A stretch of DNA of 34,958 nucleotides from Actinomycetota bacterium (GTDB lineage: Bacteria > Actinomycetota > Acidimicrobiia > Acidimicrobiales > Ilumatobacteraceae). The stretch is from contig JAPOJQ010000015.1 of NCBI GenBank assembly GCA_029978335.1, positions 1 to 34,958 on the forward strand. Direction: 5' to 3'. The notes beneath the pieces are model-generated. The model was given only the letters and a program-made list of their open reading frames with translations. It did no database searches and was not told the origin of the DNA. The position numbers and the translations under genes were made by a program. Positions 7,051 to 14,354 of the stretch are shown piece by piece; the stretch's first letter is position 1; every line of letters starts with the position of its first letter.

Positions 7051-9014
7051 ACGCAGCGCTCGGCAACGCCGGGCTGCTCGTGATGCTGATCGCTGCAACG
7101 GTCGGCGCGATGTCGACGGCGCTGGCGATCGTCGGCGGTAACCGCCGTGCGGTCCGACAGGCACCCACCTTTGCCTGGCTGATCGCCGGGGGAGCGGTCG
7201 TCGCAGTCGTGATGATGCAGCGAGCGCTTTTCGCCCGCGATTACTCGATTGATTTTGTCCAACAGGTCGGCTCATCGACGACTCCTTGGCTCTACAACAT
7301 CGCCGCCATGTGGAGCGCTCTCGAGGGTTCAATTCTGCTCTGGGTGGTGGTGCTCGCCGGGTTTACCGCTGCCGTTGCCCGTCGCTTCCGCGACCGCAGC
7401 GACGACGATCTCGTCGGGTGGGCGCTCGTCGTGATGTATGTGGTGTGTGCGTTCTTTGCCCTGGTGAGCTTTGGGCCGGCATCGCCATTCGCGCCGGGGC
7501 CAGCCATTCCTGTCGGATTCGACGGGCCAGGCCCTAATCCGCTCCTACAAAATCACATCCTCGTGTTGTTCCACCCCCCGATCTTGTACCTGGGTTACGT
7601 CGGGTTCACCGTGCCCTTCGCGTTTGCAATGGCGGCATTGATCACTGGACGAGTCGGTGAAGGATGGCTGCTTGAAACCCGCCGTTGGGCGCTGTTCTCC
7701 TGGGGCTTTCTCACTATCGGCATCTTGCTCGGTGGCTGGTGGAGTTACGAGGTGCTCGGCTGGAGCGGAGTGTGGGCGTGGGATCCGGTGGAGAATGCGA
7801 GCTTCTTGCCGTGGCTGACCGGCACGGCGTACATCCACTCGGTGCTGGTGCAACAGCGCAGGGGGATGCTGCGCGTGTGGAATCTCAGCTTGCTCGTCGC
7901 CACGTTCTCCCTGACGATTCTCGGCACGTTCATCACTCGGTCGGGGATCGTCAACAGCGTGCACGCCTTCGCGGCCGGTGAGGTCGATGGGTATCTCCTC
8001 GGCTTCTTTGCGGTCGTGGTCGTGGTGGCCCTGGGGCTCATCGGATGGCGCGGCGATCGGCTTCGCGCCCCCGGTCAGATGGACTCGCCCGTGTCGCGGG
8101 AAGGCGCGTTTCTCGCCAACAACGTGATCTTTTCAGTGTTCGCGTTCATCGTGTTGCTGGGCACGGTGTTCCCGTTGCTAGTTGAGGTGTTTCAAGATCG
8201 CCAGACGGTCGTCGGGGCGCCCTACTTCGATCGTTTGTCGATGCCGATCGGACTCGTGCTGCTGTTCTTGATGGCGGTCGCTCCGGTGTTGCCATGGCGT
8301 AAAGCGTCGACTGAACTGCTGCGCGATCGCTTGTTTTGGCCAGCGTGGTGCGGTGCTGGTGCGTTGGCGATCACCGTGGTGTTCGGCGCCGATGGTTGGG
8401 CGCCGCTCGTTGCGTTCGGCCTCGGCGGATTTGCCGGAGGTGCCGCAGGACGTCAGATCGTGCTGGCGACCCGACGTCAGGGTTGGCGAGGTCTCGTCGG
8501 GCGGGCGAACGGTGGCATGTTCGTCCACCTCGGAGTGATTCTCATTGCGATGGCGATTGCTGCTTCCAATTCCTATACGCACTCGGCGACGTTGGTCCTG
8601 GCCCAGGGCGAAGAAGTGGCATGGGCAGGTCACACCTTCGAGTTCGTTGAGATCGTCGATGAACTCGACGATCGGGTCGATGTCGCGAGGGCCAATATTT
8701 TGGTTGACCGATCCAAGGTGTACGGACCTGCGGTGACGACCTATATCCGCCAAGGTATGACGGTGCCGACGCCCAGTGTGCGAACAGGGTTCGTCAAGGA
8801 CGTCTATCTCACGATTGATGGCAATAGTCCCCCTGCGGCTGGTGCCGACACGGTGACCTTGCGCGTATTCGTCAAGCCGTTGATCCTCTGGTTGTGGATC
8901 GGCGGAGCGATCATGGCAATCGGCACGGTGCTCTCAGCCGTGCCGTCGAAGCGTCATCGTCGGGCGACCGACGCGACATCTGCTCCGTTGCGTGAGGCCG
9001 TCGATGTCGGATAA
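7047..9014 (+). CDS. ccmF: Cytochrome c heme lyase subunit CcmF
   Basis: A 655-residue polytopic membrane protein, the core of the CcmFGH complex that attaches heme to the CXXCH motif of apocytochromes. The WWD-type loop reads GWSGVWAWDPVENAS (near residues 237-251), preceded by GGWWSYEVL. The helices around LFHPPILYLGYVGF and the motif TRSGIVNSVHAFA carry conserved histidines of the family. About 14-15 TM segments are visible, and a C-terminal external domain precedes the last helix. GTG at 7047 overlaps the ccmE stop as GTGA and is preferred; GTG at 7032, five codons earlier, is possible. The last 11 bases overlap the next gene. Length is normal for CcmF. Confidence 0.93.
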   Translation: MNAALGNAGLLVMLIAATVGAMSTALAIVGGNRRAVRQAPTFAWLIAGGAVVAVVMMQRALFARDYSIDFVQQVGSSTTPWLYNIAAMWSALEGSILLWVVVLAGFTAAVARRFRDRSDDDLVGWALVVMYVVCAFFALVSFGPASPFAPGPAIPVGFDGPGPNPLLQNHILVLFHPPILYLGYVGFTVPFAFAMAALITGRVGEGWLLETRRWALFSWGFLTIGILLGGWWSYEVLGWSGVWAWDPVENASFLPWLTGTAYIHSVLVQQRRGMLRVWNLSLLVATFSLTILGTFITRSGIVNSVHAFAAGEVDGYLLGFFAVVVVVALGLIGWRGDRLRAPGQMDSPVSREGAFLANNVIFSVFAFIVLLGTVFPLLVEVFQDRQTVVGAPYFDRLSMPIGLVLLFLMAVAPVLPWRKASTELLRDRLFWPAWCGAGALAITVVFGADGWAPLVAFGLGGFAGGAAGRQIVLATRRQGWRGLVGRANGGMFVHLGVILIAMAIAASNSYTHSATLVLAQGEEVAWAGHTFEFVEIVDELDDRVDVARANILVDRSKVYGPAVTTYIRQGMTVPTPSVRTGFVKDVYLTIDGNSPPAAGADTVTLRVFVKPLILWLWIGGAIMAIGTVLSAVPSKRHRRATDATSAPLREAVDVG

Positions 9015-9558
9015 TCGTCGACGCATCGCCCCATGGATCGCAGGTGCGGTCGCGCTGGTGCTGTTCGGTCTGATTGGTGTGTTGATCGCGGCTGCTCCTG
9101 ACCAGGACACAGGAGCGGCGACGACGCTGCTCGACCGACCGGCGCCGATGGCCACGGGCACGTTGAACGATGGCTCACCGTTTGAGTTGTCCCGTCGGCG
9201 AGGTTCTTGGGTGGTGCTCAACTTCTTCACGTCCACCTGCATTCCCTGCCGGAATGAGCATCCCGAACTCGTCGCCTTCGTCGATGAGCAGCGGCGTCTC
9301 GGGGTAGACGGCGCCGAGTTCTACACCATCGTGCAACACGATGAACCCGACGACGTCGATGCCTTCTTCGCAGAGAACGGTGGCGATTGGACGGTGGTGT
9401 ACGACCCGTCATTTGAGTTTCAGAACGGTTTTGGCGTGGCTCAAGTTCCCGAGACCTGGATCATCGATCCGAACGGCATCGTCCGGGGCCGGGTGATCGC
9501 TGAGGTCACGGCCGAGTTTCTCTCAACGACCATTCAGCGACTTCGGGAGGGATCGTGA
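9004..9558 (+). CDS. ccmG: Membrane-anchored thioredoxin-like protein CcmG/ResA
   Basis: A 184-residue TlpA-type thiol-disulfide oxidoreductase. One N-terminal TM anchor (about 11-31) is followed by an external thioredoxin fold. The active site is CIPC (residues 79-82) in NFFTSTCIPCRNEHPELV, and the cis-proline is in the segment QVPETWIIDPNG (Pro149). It should reduce apocytochrome c cysteines before heme attachment. ATG at 9004 overlaps the ccmF end by 11 bases. Its stop overlaps the next gene as GTGA. The ccmG name rests on position; by sequence alone ResA/TlpA would be equally fair. Confidence 0.9.
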   Translation: MSDNRRRIAPWIAGAVALVLFGLIGVLIAAAPDQDTGAATTLLDRPAPMATGTLNDGSPFELSRRRGSWVVLNFFTSTCIPCRNEHPELVAFVDEQRRLGVDGAEFYTIVQHDEPDDVDAFFAENGGDWTVVYDPSFEFQNGFGVAQVPETWIIDPNGIVRGRVIAEVTAEFLSTTIQRLREGS

Positions 9559-10061
9559 CGTCGGCGTCGCCGATGCATCATCGACTGAAGCGCTGGCCCG
9601 GTTGGATCGCGCTCATCTTCGTTGCGGTCGGATTCTTGGCGGTCGGCTCGACTCGCGACACCGGACCATTGGATCCAGGTGACCGCGTTGACGCGATATC
9701 CCGTCGGATCGCCTGTCCGGTGTGCGACGGCGAAAGCGTCTACGAGTCGCGCAATCCCGCATCCGAAGCGATTCGAAGTGCGGTCCGTGAGGCCGTTGCA
9801 TCAGGGACCGTCGACGATGATGGAATCATCGCTGACATCGCCGACGCCTACGGGGCTCAGGTGCTGCTGGTGCCACGTGCTACCGGCTTCGATGCGTTGG
9901 TGTGGGCGCTTCCAGTGACTGCTGGCGTGATCGGTGTCGTCGCGCTCTGGTTTGCGTTCCGTCGATGGCGGGAGGAATCGGCGCTCGTCGGCCCGGCCGA
10001 GGAGGACGACTACCGCATCGTTGCTGCAGCGCGTGAACAGTTGGCGAGCGATGACGACTGA
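9555..10061 (+). CDS. ccmH: Cytochrome c maturation protein CcmH
   Basis: A 168-residue protein with the CcmH/CycL/Ccl2 signature RRIACPVCDGESVYESRNPASEAIR (CPVC at 54-57). The family's consensus is LRCPVCQ. It participates in reducing or holding the apocytochrome CXXCH thiols. There is an N-terminal signal anchor (about 16-31) and a second TM near 113-133, so the CPVC helix bundle faces outside, as in E. coli CcmH's N-terminal half. The conserved VP(R/P) and DALVWALP segments fit. GTG at 9555 is coupled to ccmG by a GTGA overlap. Confidence 0.92.
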   Translation: MTSASPMHHRLKRWPGWIALIFVAVGFLAVGSTRDTGPLDPGDRVDAISRRIACPVCDGESVYESRNPASEAIRSAVREAVASGTVDDDGIIADIADAYGAQVLLVPRATGFDALVWALPVTAGVIGVVALWFAFRRWREESALVGPAEEDDYRIVAAAREQLASDDD

Positions 10062-10773
10062 ATTCGACTCCCTGTCTGATGAGCGCGACTTCTTACTGCG
10101 TTCGCTCGATGATCTTGAAGCGGAATACGCCGCTGGCGATGTCGACGAAGCGGATTACGTCGAGCTTCGCGACGGGTACACCGCTCGTGCTGCAGCGGTG
10201 ATTCGAGCGATCAACGCCGATGGTTCAACCGCCCGGCGCCGCGTTTCGCTTGGCGGTCGTCGACGAATTGGCGTGATCGTTGCCACGTTGGCGCTAGCAG
10301 CAGGGCTGTCGTGGGCGGTGGCTGCATCGTCGGGGCAACGGTTGGCAGGGCAGCAGATCACCGGACTCGATCCGCGCGATGACGTGTCGATTCTGCTCGC
10401 CGAGGCTCGGTCGGGGTCGATGGCCGACCCTGCGGGATCGGCTGAGTTGTACGCAGCGGTACTCGAGGTTGATCCAACCAATGTTGAAGCATTGACCTAT
10501 CGCGGTTGGACACTGGCGTTGTCGGCTCGACAAGAGTCCGATGCAGAACTCGCCGGTGCTCGGCTCGCTGAGGCAGTTGATTCACTCGTCGCTGCCGTTC
10601 GCGCTGACCCGACGTACGCAGATCCACTGTGTTTTCTCGGGATCATCCAATATCGATTTGTGGGCGAGGCCGAATCGGCAACGCCGCTCGTCGCCGCATG
10701 CCTTGACGCGAATCCGCCACAGATCGTGCTGAGCCTGATGCAGGGCATCGCGAGCGAACTCGGGCTCGAATGA
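10051..10773 (+). CDS. ccmI: CcmI/CycH-like TPR protein
   Basis: A 240-residue protein at the end of the ccm operon. A short cytoplasmic N-terminal coil (ERDFLLRSLDDLEAEYAAGDVDEADY) resembles the CcmI start, which has LLRRLDELE and a YEEL-type segment. One TM follows (about 71-91), then an external part with two or three TPR-like helical hairpins (LYAAVLEVDPTNVEALTYRGW and VDSLVAAVRADPTYADPLCFLG). CcmI proteins chaperone the C-terminus of apocytochrome c to the heme lyase. ATG at 10051 overlaps ccmH by 11 bases. The gene ends 1 base before the convergent phosphatase gene. The symbol is inferred from context and architecture, as TPR sequence is weakly conserved. Confidence 0.78.
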   Translation: MTTEFDSLSDERDFLLRSLDDLEAEYAAGDVDEADYVELRDGYTARAAAVIRAINADGSTARRRVSLGGRRRIGVIVATLALAAGLSWAVAASSGQRLAGQQITGLDPRDDVSILLAEARSGSMADPAGSAELYAAVLEVDPTNVEALTYRGWTLALSARQESDAELAGARLAEAVDSLVAAVRADPTYADPLCFLGIIQYRFVGEAESATPLVAACLDANPPQIVLSLMQGIASELGLE

Positions 10774-10774
10774 T

Positions 10775-11248
10775 TTAGCCGCGCTGTGGTGGGGGCCACA
10801 CCTTGCCCTTGGCGATCACACCGGATTTCGCTCGTTTGAGCACCCAGGTCGATGCTTTGCGCCAATCTGGCGATGACTGGATTTCCATTCCACGGCGGGC
10901 GAGTGCAGCGATCGTGGCAGGAATGATGTCGCCGTGGCTGCACAGCACTGCGCCGCTCGGCACTTCAGAGAGCAACTCGAGCACAGGTTCGAAGGGTTCG
11001 TCTTCACAGAGGCGTTGATCGATGGTGACCTCGCGGCCCATGTGCGACGCAAGCGGTTCCAACGTCTGCACACACCTGACGTAGGGGCTCGACACGAGCA
11101 GTGAAGGTTTGCGCCGGCTGAGTCGCTCAGCGATCGCATCAGCCTGTTCTCGCCCGGCCTTTGACAGCGGGCGGAGCATGTCGTCGTCGTTCCAGCGGCG
11201 ACGCTCGCCTGCTTTGGCGTGGCGCACGAGGTAGATCGTGGAACTCAT
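10775..11248 (-). CDS. Histidine phosphatase family protein (SixA-like)
   Basis: A 157-residue protein of the phosphoglycerate mutase-like superfamily. The phosphohistidine motif LVRHAKAG is at residues 6-13, a conserved arginine-containing RPLSKAGREQA follows, and the second active-site histidine is in LCSHGDI. Size and the RHAKAG variant match SixA-like phosphohistidine or small phosphoesterase enzymes rather than glycolytic mutases. The actual substrate is unknown. The start codon is ATG 11248, overlapping the stop of the upstream DUF4328 gene by one base (TGATG); a TTG one codon earlier is less likely. No signal peptide is present, so it is cytoplasmic. Confidence 0.88.
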   Translation of the reverse strand: MSSTIYLVRHAKAGERRRWNDDDMLRPLSKAGREQADAIAERLSRRKPSLLVSSPYVRCVQTLEPLASHMGREVTIDQRLCEDEPFEPVLELLSEVPSGAVLCSHGDIIPATIAALARRGMEIQSSPDWRKASTWVLKRAKSGVIAKGKVWPPPQRG

Positions 11249-11979
11249 CAAGCACTTCTTGTCGACAGCAGGCGGCGTTGGCGTTCGGCGAGCGCACGCG
11301 CCATGGCGATCATGGCAATCGCTGCGCCGAGGTTGAGCAGCGACGAGCCCCAGATGGTGAGCCGTTGGTCGATTGCCTGTCGGGCGACTGCTTCAGCTCC
11401 GGTGCCAAGCCCGCCCAACCCGTCGATGCCTTGGGCAACGACGAACAGCACCGGTGCGATGCCGAACAGGGCGAACCACCAGGTCACCACCGGCGCAACT
11501 GGTGCGCGACGCCAATCGGTTGTGTCCGGATCGCTTGCCCGCCAGATCTCCCGAAACATCAAGAATGGGATCACGTAGAGAATGAGCGGCGGCACAAACC
11601 ACCCGCCGATGGCCCATGCTGGCCGCCACTTTCCAACCCGACCGATGGCGTGGTTATTGGTGACGAGGCGGTGCATCCACACGATCACGCTGATGCCGGC
11701 GATCAGCTGTGCAAGTGACTGCACGAGCTGAACGGTAAGGCCTGCGCCATACGCCCCGACAAAGGTGTCCTCGTCGATCGTGCCGGCAAGGAATTGGCGG
11801 GCCTCATCGAGAGCGGTCTCGTTGATGATCGAGAACAGAACACCAAGCACTGCAACCGATGCCACGGCGATCGTCACCAACGTGGTGAGGCCAGCAATCG
11901 GGCGAACCGGACCGGTTGTCGCAATGAGGTCAGGCGGGGGTGGGGGCGGTGGCAGTGAACCACCGTCGTGCTCGCTCAC
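11248..11979 (-). CDS. DUF4328 membrane protein
   Basis: A 243-residue membrane protein. A proline tract (SLPPPPPPPDL) near the N-terminus is followed by about five or six hydrophobic segments. The central motif GGWFVPPLILYVIPFLMFREIWRAS matches the DUF4328 hallmark, which has a (W)FVP..N...P(Y)..M.E(I/L)W-type sequence. Function of the family is not known. The GTG start at 11979 lies 7 bases after a TAGTTT -10-like element. It is the first gene of a two-gene unit with the histidine phosphatase downstream. Confidence 0.82.
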   Translation of the reverse strand: MSEHDGGSLPPPPPPPDLIATTGPVRPIAGLTTLVTIAVASVAVLGVLFSIINETALDEARQFLAGTIDEDTFVGAYGAGLTVQLVQSLAQLIAGISVIVWMHRLVTNNHAIGRVGKWRPAWAIGGWFVPPLILYVIPFLMFREIWRASDPDTTDWRRAPVAPVVTWWFALFGIAPVLFVVAQGIDGLGGLGTGAEAVARQAIDQRLTIWGSSLLNLGAAIAMIAMARALAERQRRLLSTRSA

Positions 11980-11986
11980 CGTGATG

Positions 11987-11992
11987 AAACTA
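11987..11992 (-). promoter_or_regulatory. Putative leaderless -10 element of the DUF4328 gene
   Basis: TAGTTT on the minus strand, 7 bases before the GTG at 11979. There is no Shine-Dalgarno sequence. Confidence 0.45.
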
Positions 11993-12012
11993 TCCGGTTG
12001 GCGAACCGTGTT

Positions 12013-12351
12013 TCACGCCCAGCCAAGTTCGTCGAGCCGATCGTCGTCGATACCTGCGGCATGGGCGATTTCATGGAGCACGGTGACGGTGACTTCATTC
12101 GCCAATGTCTGCTCATCGCCAACGATGTCGCAGTGTGCAAGGCGATAGATCGTGATGATGTCGGGGCCTGAAGTGCCGTCGCGCTCGCCGTGTGGCACGC
12201 CGTCGTACAGGCCGAGGAGCGACGACTCATCATCGTGACGGTCATCGATCTGGATCACCACGTTGTCGAGCACATGCAGCAACTCGTCAGGTAACCGATC
12301 GAGGGCGTCGGCAACGAAGCGTTCAAATCGATAGCGGGGGACGGGTTCCAC
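12013..12351 (-). CDS. Metallopeptidase family protein (minimal zincin)
   Basis: A 112-residue protein with the zinc motif HEIAHAAGIDDDRL (HExxHxxGxxxxR-like) near the C-terminus and a typical start in which FVADALDRLPDEL is followed by VVIQI. This matches the small zincin family formerly called DUF1025. Biological substrates are not known. It has no signal peptide. The GTG start at 12351 lies 5 bases after the mrp stop on the same strand, so it is co-transcribed with mrp. The N-terminal half is acidic (DDRHDDESS). Confidence 0.88.
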   Translation of the reverse strand: MEPVPRYRFERFVADALDRLPDELLHVLDNVVIQIDDRHDDESSLLGLYDGVPHGERDGTSGPDIITIYRLAHCDIVGDEQTLANEVTVTVLHEIAHAAGIDDDRLDELGWA

Positions 12352-12356
12352 CGTGG

Positions 12357-13505
12357 TCAGTCGATGAGGCGAAGCTCGGGGCTGAACACCTTCTTCGGTC
12401 GCATGTCGACGGCGATGCGTTCAGCGATTGCCATGAAGGCTTTGGCAGCCTCGGACTCGTGGTCGACTGCGGTGATCGGCCGACCGTCGTCACCACCTTC
12501 ACGCAACGCGGGAATGAGCGGCAGCTGGCCGAGCAGCGGCACATCGAGATCGTCAGCAAGTTCCTGGCCGCCACCAGCGCCGAAGAGTTCGTAGCGCTTG
12601 CCGTCATCACCGGTGAACCACGACATGTTCTCGATCACGCCCCGCACCGGCAGGTTGACCTTGTCCGCCATCGCCGCTGAGAGACGAGCCACCTTCTGGG
12701 CTGCGGGCTGGGGAGTGGTCACGACGTACACCTCACCGCGCGGGAGGTACTGGCTGAGACTGAGCGCAATGTCGCCGGTGCCCGGTGGCATATCGATGAG
12801 CACGAAATCGGGCTCATCCCAATACACGTCGGTCAAGAACTGCTCGAGCGCCTTGTGCAGCATCGGCCCGCGCCAGATCACGGCTTCGCCTTCGGGCACG
12901 AAATAGCCGATTGAGATGCAACGCACACCCCACTGCTCGGGCGGCACGATCATCTCATCGATGATCGTTGGCTTGCGGTCAGTGCCAAGCATGCGCGGAA
13001 TCGAGAAGCCGTAGATGTCAGCATCGACGATGCCGACCGAGTAGCCCTGGCGGGCCAGCGCGACGGCGAGGTTGGTCGTCACGCTCGACTTGCCGACGCC
13101 GCCTTTGCCAGAGGAGATAAGGAGTGGCCGGGTGCGTGATCCTGGCTGGGAGAAGGGGATCTCGCGCCCTTCGGCGTGGCCGTGGGCGTGTTGATGGCCA
13201 GCGGTTGCGCTGGGGCTGCCGTGCAATACCTCCCGTAGTGCCGCTCGTTCGTCGTCGGTCATCACGGTGAATTCGAGGGTGACATCGCGCACGCCGTCGA
13301 GATGACGAACGGCGCCGGTGACGCGTTGTTGGATCTCATTTCGCAGCGGGCATCCGGCGACAGTGAGTGCGACCAGAATGTCGGCGGTGCCGTCGGGGCG
13401 CATCTCGGCCCTGCGAAGCATGCCGAGGTCGACGATGGAGCGGTGCAATTCGGGATCCTCCACCGGGCGGAGGGCTTCGACGAGGTCAGCATCGGTGGTG
13501 GCCAT
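12357..13505 (-). CDS. mrp: Mrp/NBP35-type Fe-S cluster carrier ATPase
   Basis: A 382-residue P-loop protein that assembles or carries Fe-S clusters in the cytoplasm. Residues 1-85 form a MIP18/DUF59 domain (GCPLRNEIQ). A linker with a His-rich stretch (HQHAHGH, 104-110) follows. The NTPase starts with the deviant Walker A SSGKGGVGKS (131-140), then DADIYGFSIPRML and LIDMPPGTGD. The cluster-binding CxxC found in most bacterial Mrp/ApbC proteins is missing: ENMSWFTGDDGKRYELFGAGGG has no cysteine. As I remember, mycobacterial Mrp also lacks it. The ATG at 13505 is 6 bases after a CACAAT -10-like element. It is divergent from a SufR-like regulator and leads the metallopeptidase gene. Confidence 0.92.
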   Translation of the reverse strand: MATTDADLVEALRPVEDPELHRSIVDLGMLRRAEMRPDGTADILVALTVAGCPLRNEIQQRVTGAVRHLDGVRDVTLEFTVMTDDERAALREVLHGSPSATAGHQHAHGHAEGREIPFSQPGSRTRPLLISSGKGGVGKSSVTTNLAVALARQGYSVGIVDADIYGFSIPRMLGTDRKPTIIDEMIVPPEQWGVRCISIGYFVPEGEAVIWRGPMLHKALEQFLTDVYWDEPDFVLIDMPPGTGDIALSLSQYLPRGEVYVVTTPQPAAQKVARLSAAMADKVNLPVRGVIENMSWFTGDDGKRYELFGAGGGQELADDLDVPLLGQLPLIPALREGGDDGRPITAVDHESEAAKAFMAIAERIAVDMRPKKVFSPELRLID

Positions 13506-13511
13506 GGGCCC

Positions 13512-13517
13512 ATTGTG
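13512..13517 (-). promoter_or_regulatory. Putative leaderless -10 element of mrp
   Basis: CACAAT on the minus strand ends 6 bases before the mrp ATG at 13505. It keeps the two most conserved -10 positions, A2 and T6. Confidence 0.35.
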
Positions 13518-13564
13518 GCTAGTTCGTCGGGAGTTTGCACTACGCCGGTAGGAGAAATCAGGTC

Positions 13565-13570
13565 TACACT
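13565..13570 (+). promoter_or_regulatory. Putative leaderless -10 element of the SufR-like gene
   Basis: TACACT ends 6 bases before the ATG at 13577. AGGAG at 13550-13554 is too far from the start codon (22 bases) to act as its Shine-Dalgarno. The 71-base region shared with mrp therefore appears to hold two divergent leaderless promoters. Confidence 0.45.
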
Positions 13571-13576
13571 TCGACC

Positions 13577-14305
13577 ATGTCCAACGCCTCGTCGACGCCG
13601 GCTGCGTTTAACGCCACCGTGTCGGCGATTACCGATGCGTTTGGCGATCCCACTCGTCGGCGCGTCTGGCTCTTCGTGCGCGACGCTGATGAAGGCGACG
13701 GCGTGACCACCTCGGAGGTGGCGGCCGAGGTCGGTGTGCATCCGAATGTCGCCCGTCATCACCTCGAGAAGTTGGCCGCAGGGGGCTACCTCGAGGTGAA
13801 GACCGCACGTTCTGGTTCAGGCGGTGCCGGACGGCCATCGAAGCGTTACTCGGCGGTGGCGGCTGCCGTCGAGGAATTTCCCGTTCGAAGCGACGATCTG
13901 GTGCTGTCGCTACTCGGCCGAGCATTAACTCGTCTACCGCGCGCGGAAGCTGAGGCGTTGGCCGAAGAGGTGGGGGCTGAATACGGACGGGCAATGGCGA
14001 CTGGCTTTACGGGTACCACGCTGGAGCACGGCCATCGCTCGTTGCGCACGGCGATCCGCGCCGTGGCCGACGCCCTCACCGCTCACGGCTTCGCTGCCCA
14101 TGCCGACAGCCGCAACGACCGGTTGCGAATCATCAACGATCATTGCCCCTTTGGCGATGTGGCAACGGAACATCCTGTGATCTGTGCAGTTGACCGCGGC
14201 ATGGTGCGTGGCATGTTGGCCGAGTTGTACGGCGATGACGTCGGCGAGGTCGTGACCGAATCGTCGGTAGCTCGAGGCGATTCCGTCTGCTCCACCTCAT
14301 TCTGA
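13577..14305 (+). CDS. HTH regulator, SufR-like Fe-S sensor
   Basis: A 242-residue ArsR/DeoR-type winged-helix protein. The DNA-binding domain covers about residues 15-95, with VTTSEVAAEVGVHPNVARHH as helix-turn-helix and GRPSKRY as the wing. The C-terminal domain holds three cysteines: Cys190, Cys203 (CPFG...ICA, spacing Cx12C) and Cys238 near the end. SufR, the Fe-S-dependent repressor of suf operons, has this Cx12C pair and a third C-terminal cysteine, so a 4Fe-4S or 2Fe-2S cluster is likely. The spacing to the third cysteine (34 residues) is longer than I remember for SufR. ATG 13577 fits a leaderless mRNA. Divergence from mrp, a Fe-S carrier gene, supports a role in Fe-S homeostasis. It could alternatively sense another ligand. 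Confidence 0.75.
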   Translation: MSNASSTPAAFNATVSAITDAFGDPTRRRVWLFVRDADEGDGVTTSEVAAEVGVHPNVARHHLEKLAAGGYLEVKTARSGSGGAGRPSKRYSAVAAAVEEFPVRSDDLVLSLLGRALTRLPRAEAEALAEEVGAEYGRAMATGFTGTTLEHGHRSLRTAIRAVADALTAHGFAAHADSRNDRLRIINDHCPFGDVATEHPVICAVDRGMVRGMLAELYGDDVGEVVTESSVARGDSVCSTSF

Positions 14306-14339
14306 TCTCGCTGTTCGTTGCGCGACGGCATTGAGCCGC

Positions 14340-14345
14340 CACAAT
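14340..14345 (+). promoter_or_regulatory. Putative -10 element of argS
   Basis: CACAAT ends 9 bases before the ATG at 14355. TTGCGC at 14318-14323, 16 bases upstream, could serve as the -35 box. Transcription would start about 3 bases before the codon. Confidence 0.35.
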
Positions 14346-14354
14346 GGTCACACC

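Noticed and set aside
13535-13576. TTGCAC (13535) as the -35 of the SufR-like gene
   Set aside because: The spacer to TACACT is 24 bases, too long for a standard sigma-70-type promoter.
14306-14354. A tRNA-Arg gene before argS, as in mycobacteria
   Set aside because: The gap is 49 bases, too short for a tRNA, and shows no cloverleaf.
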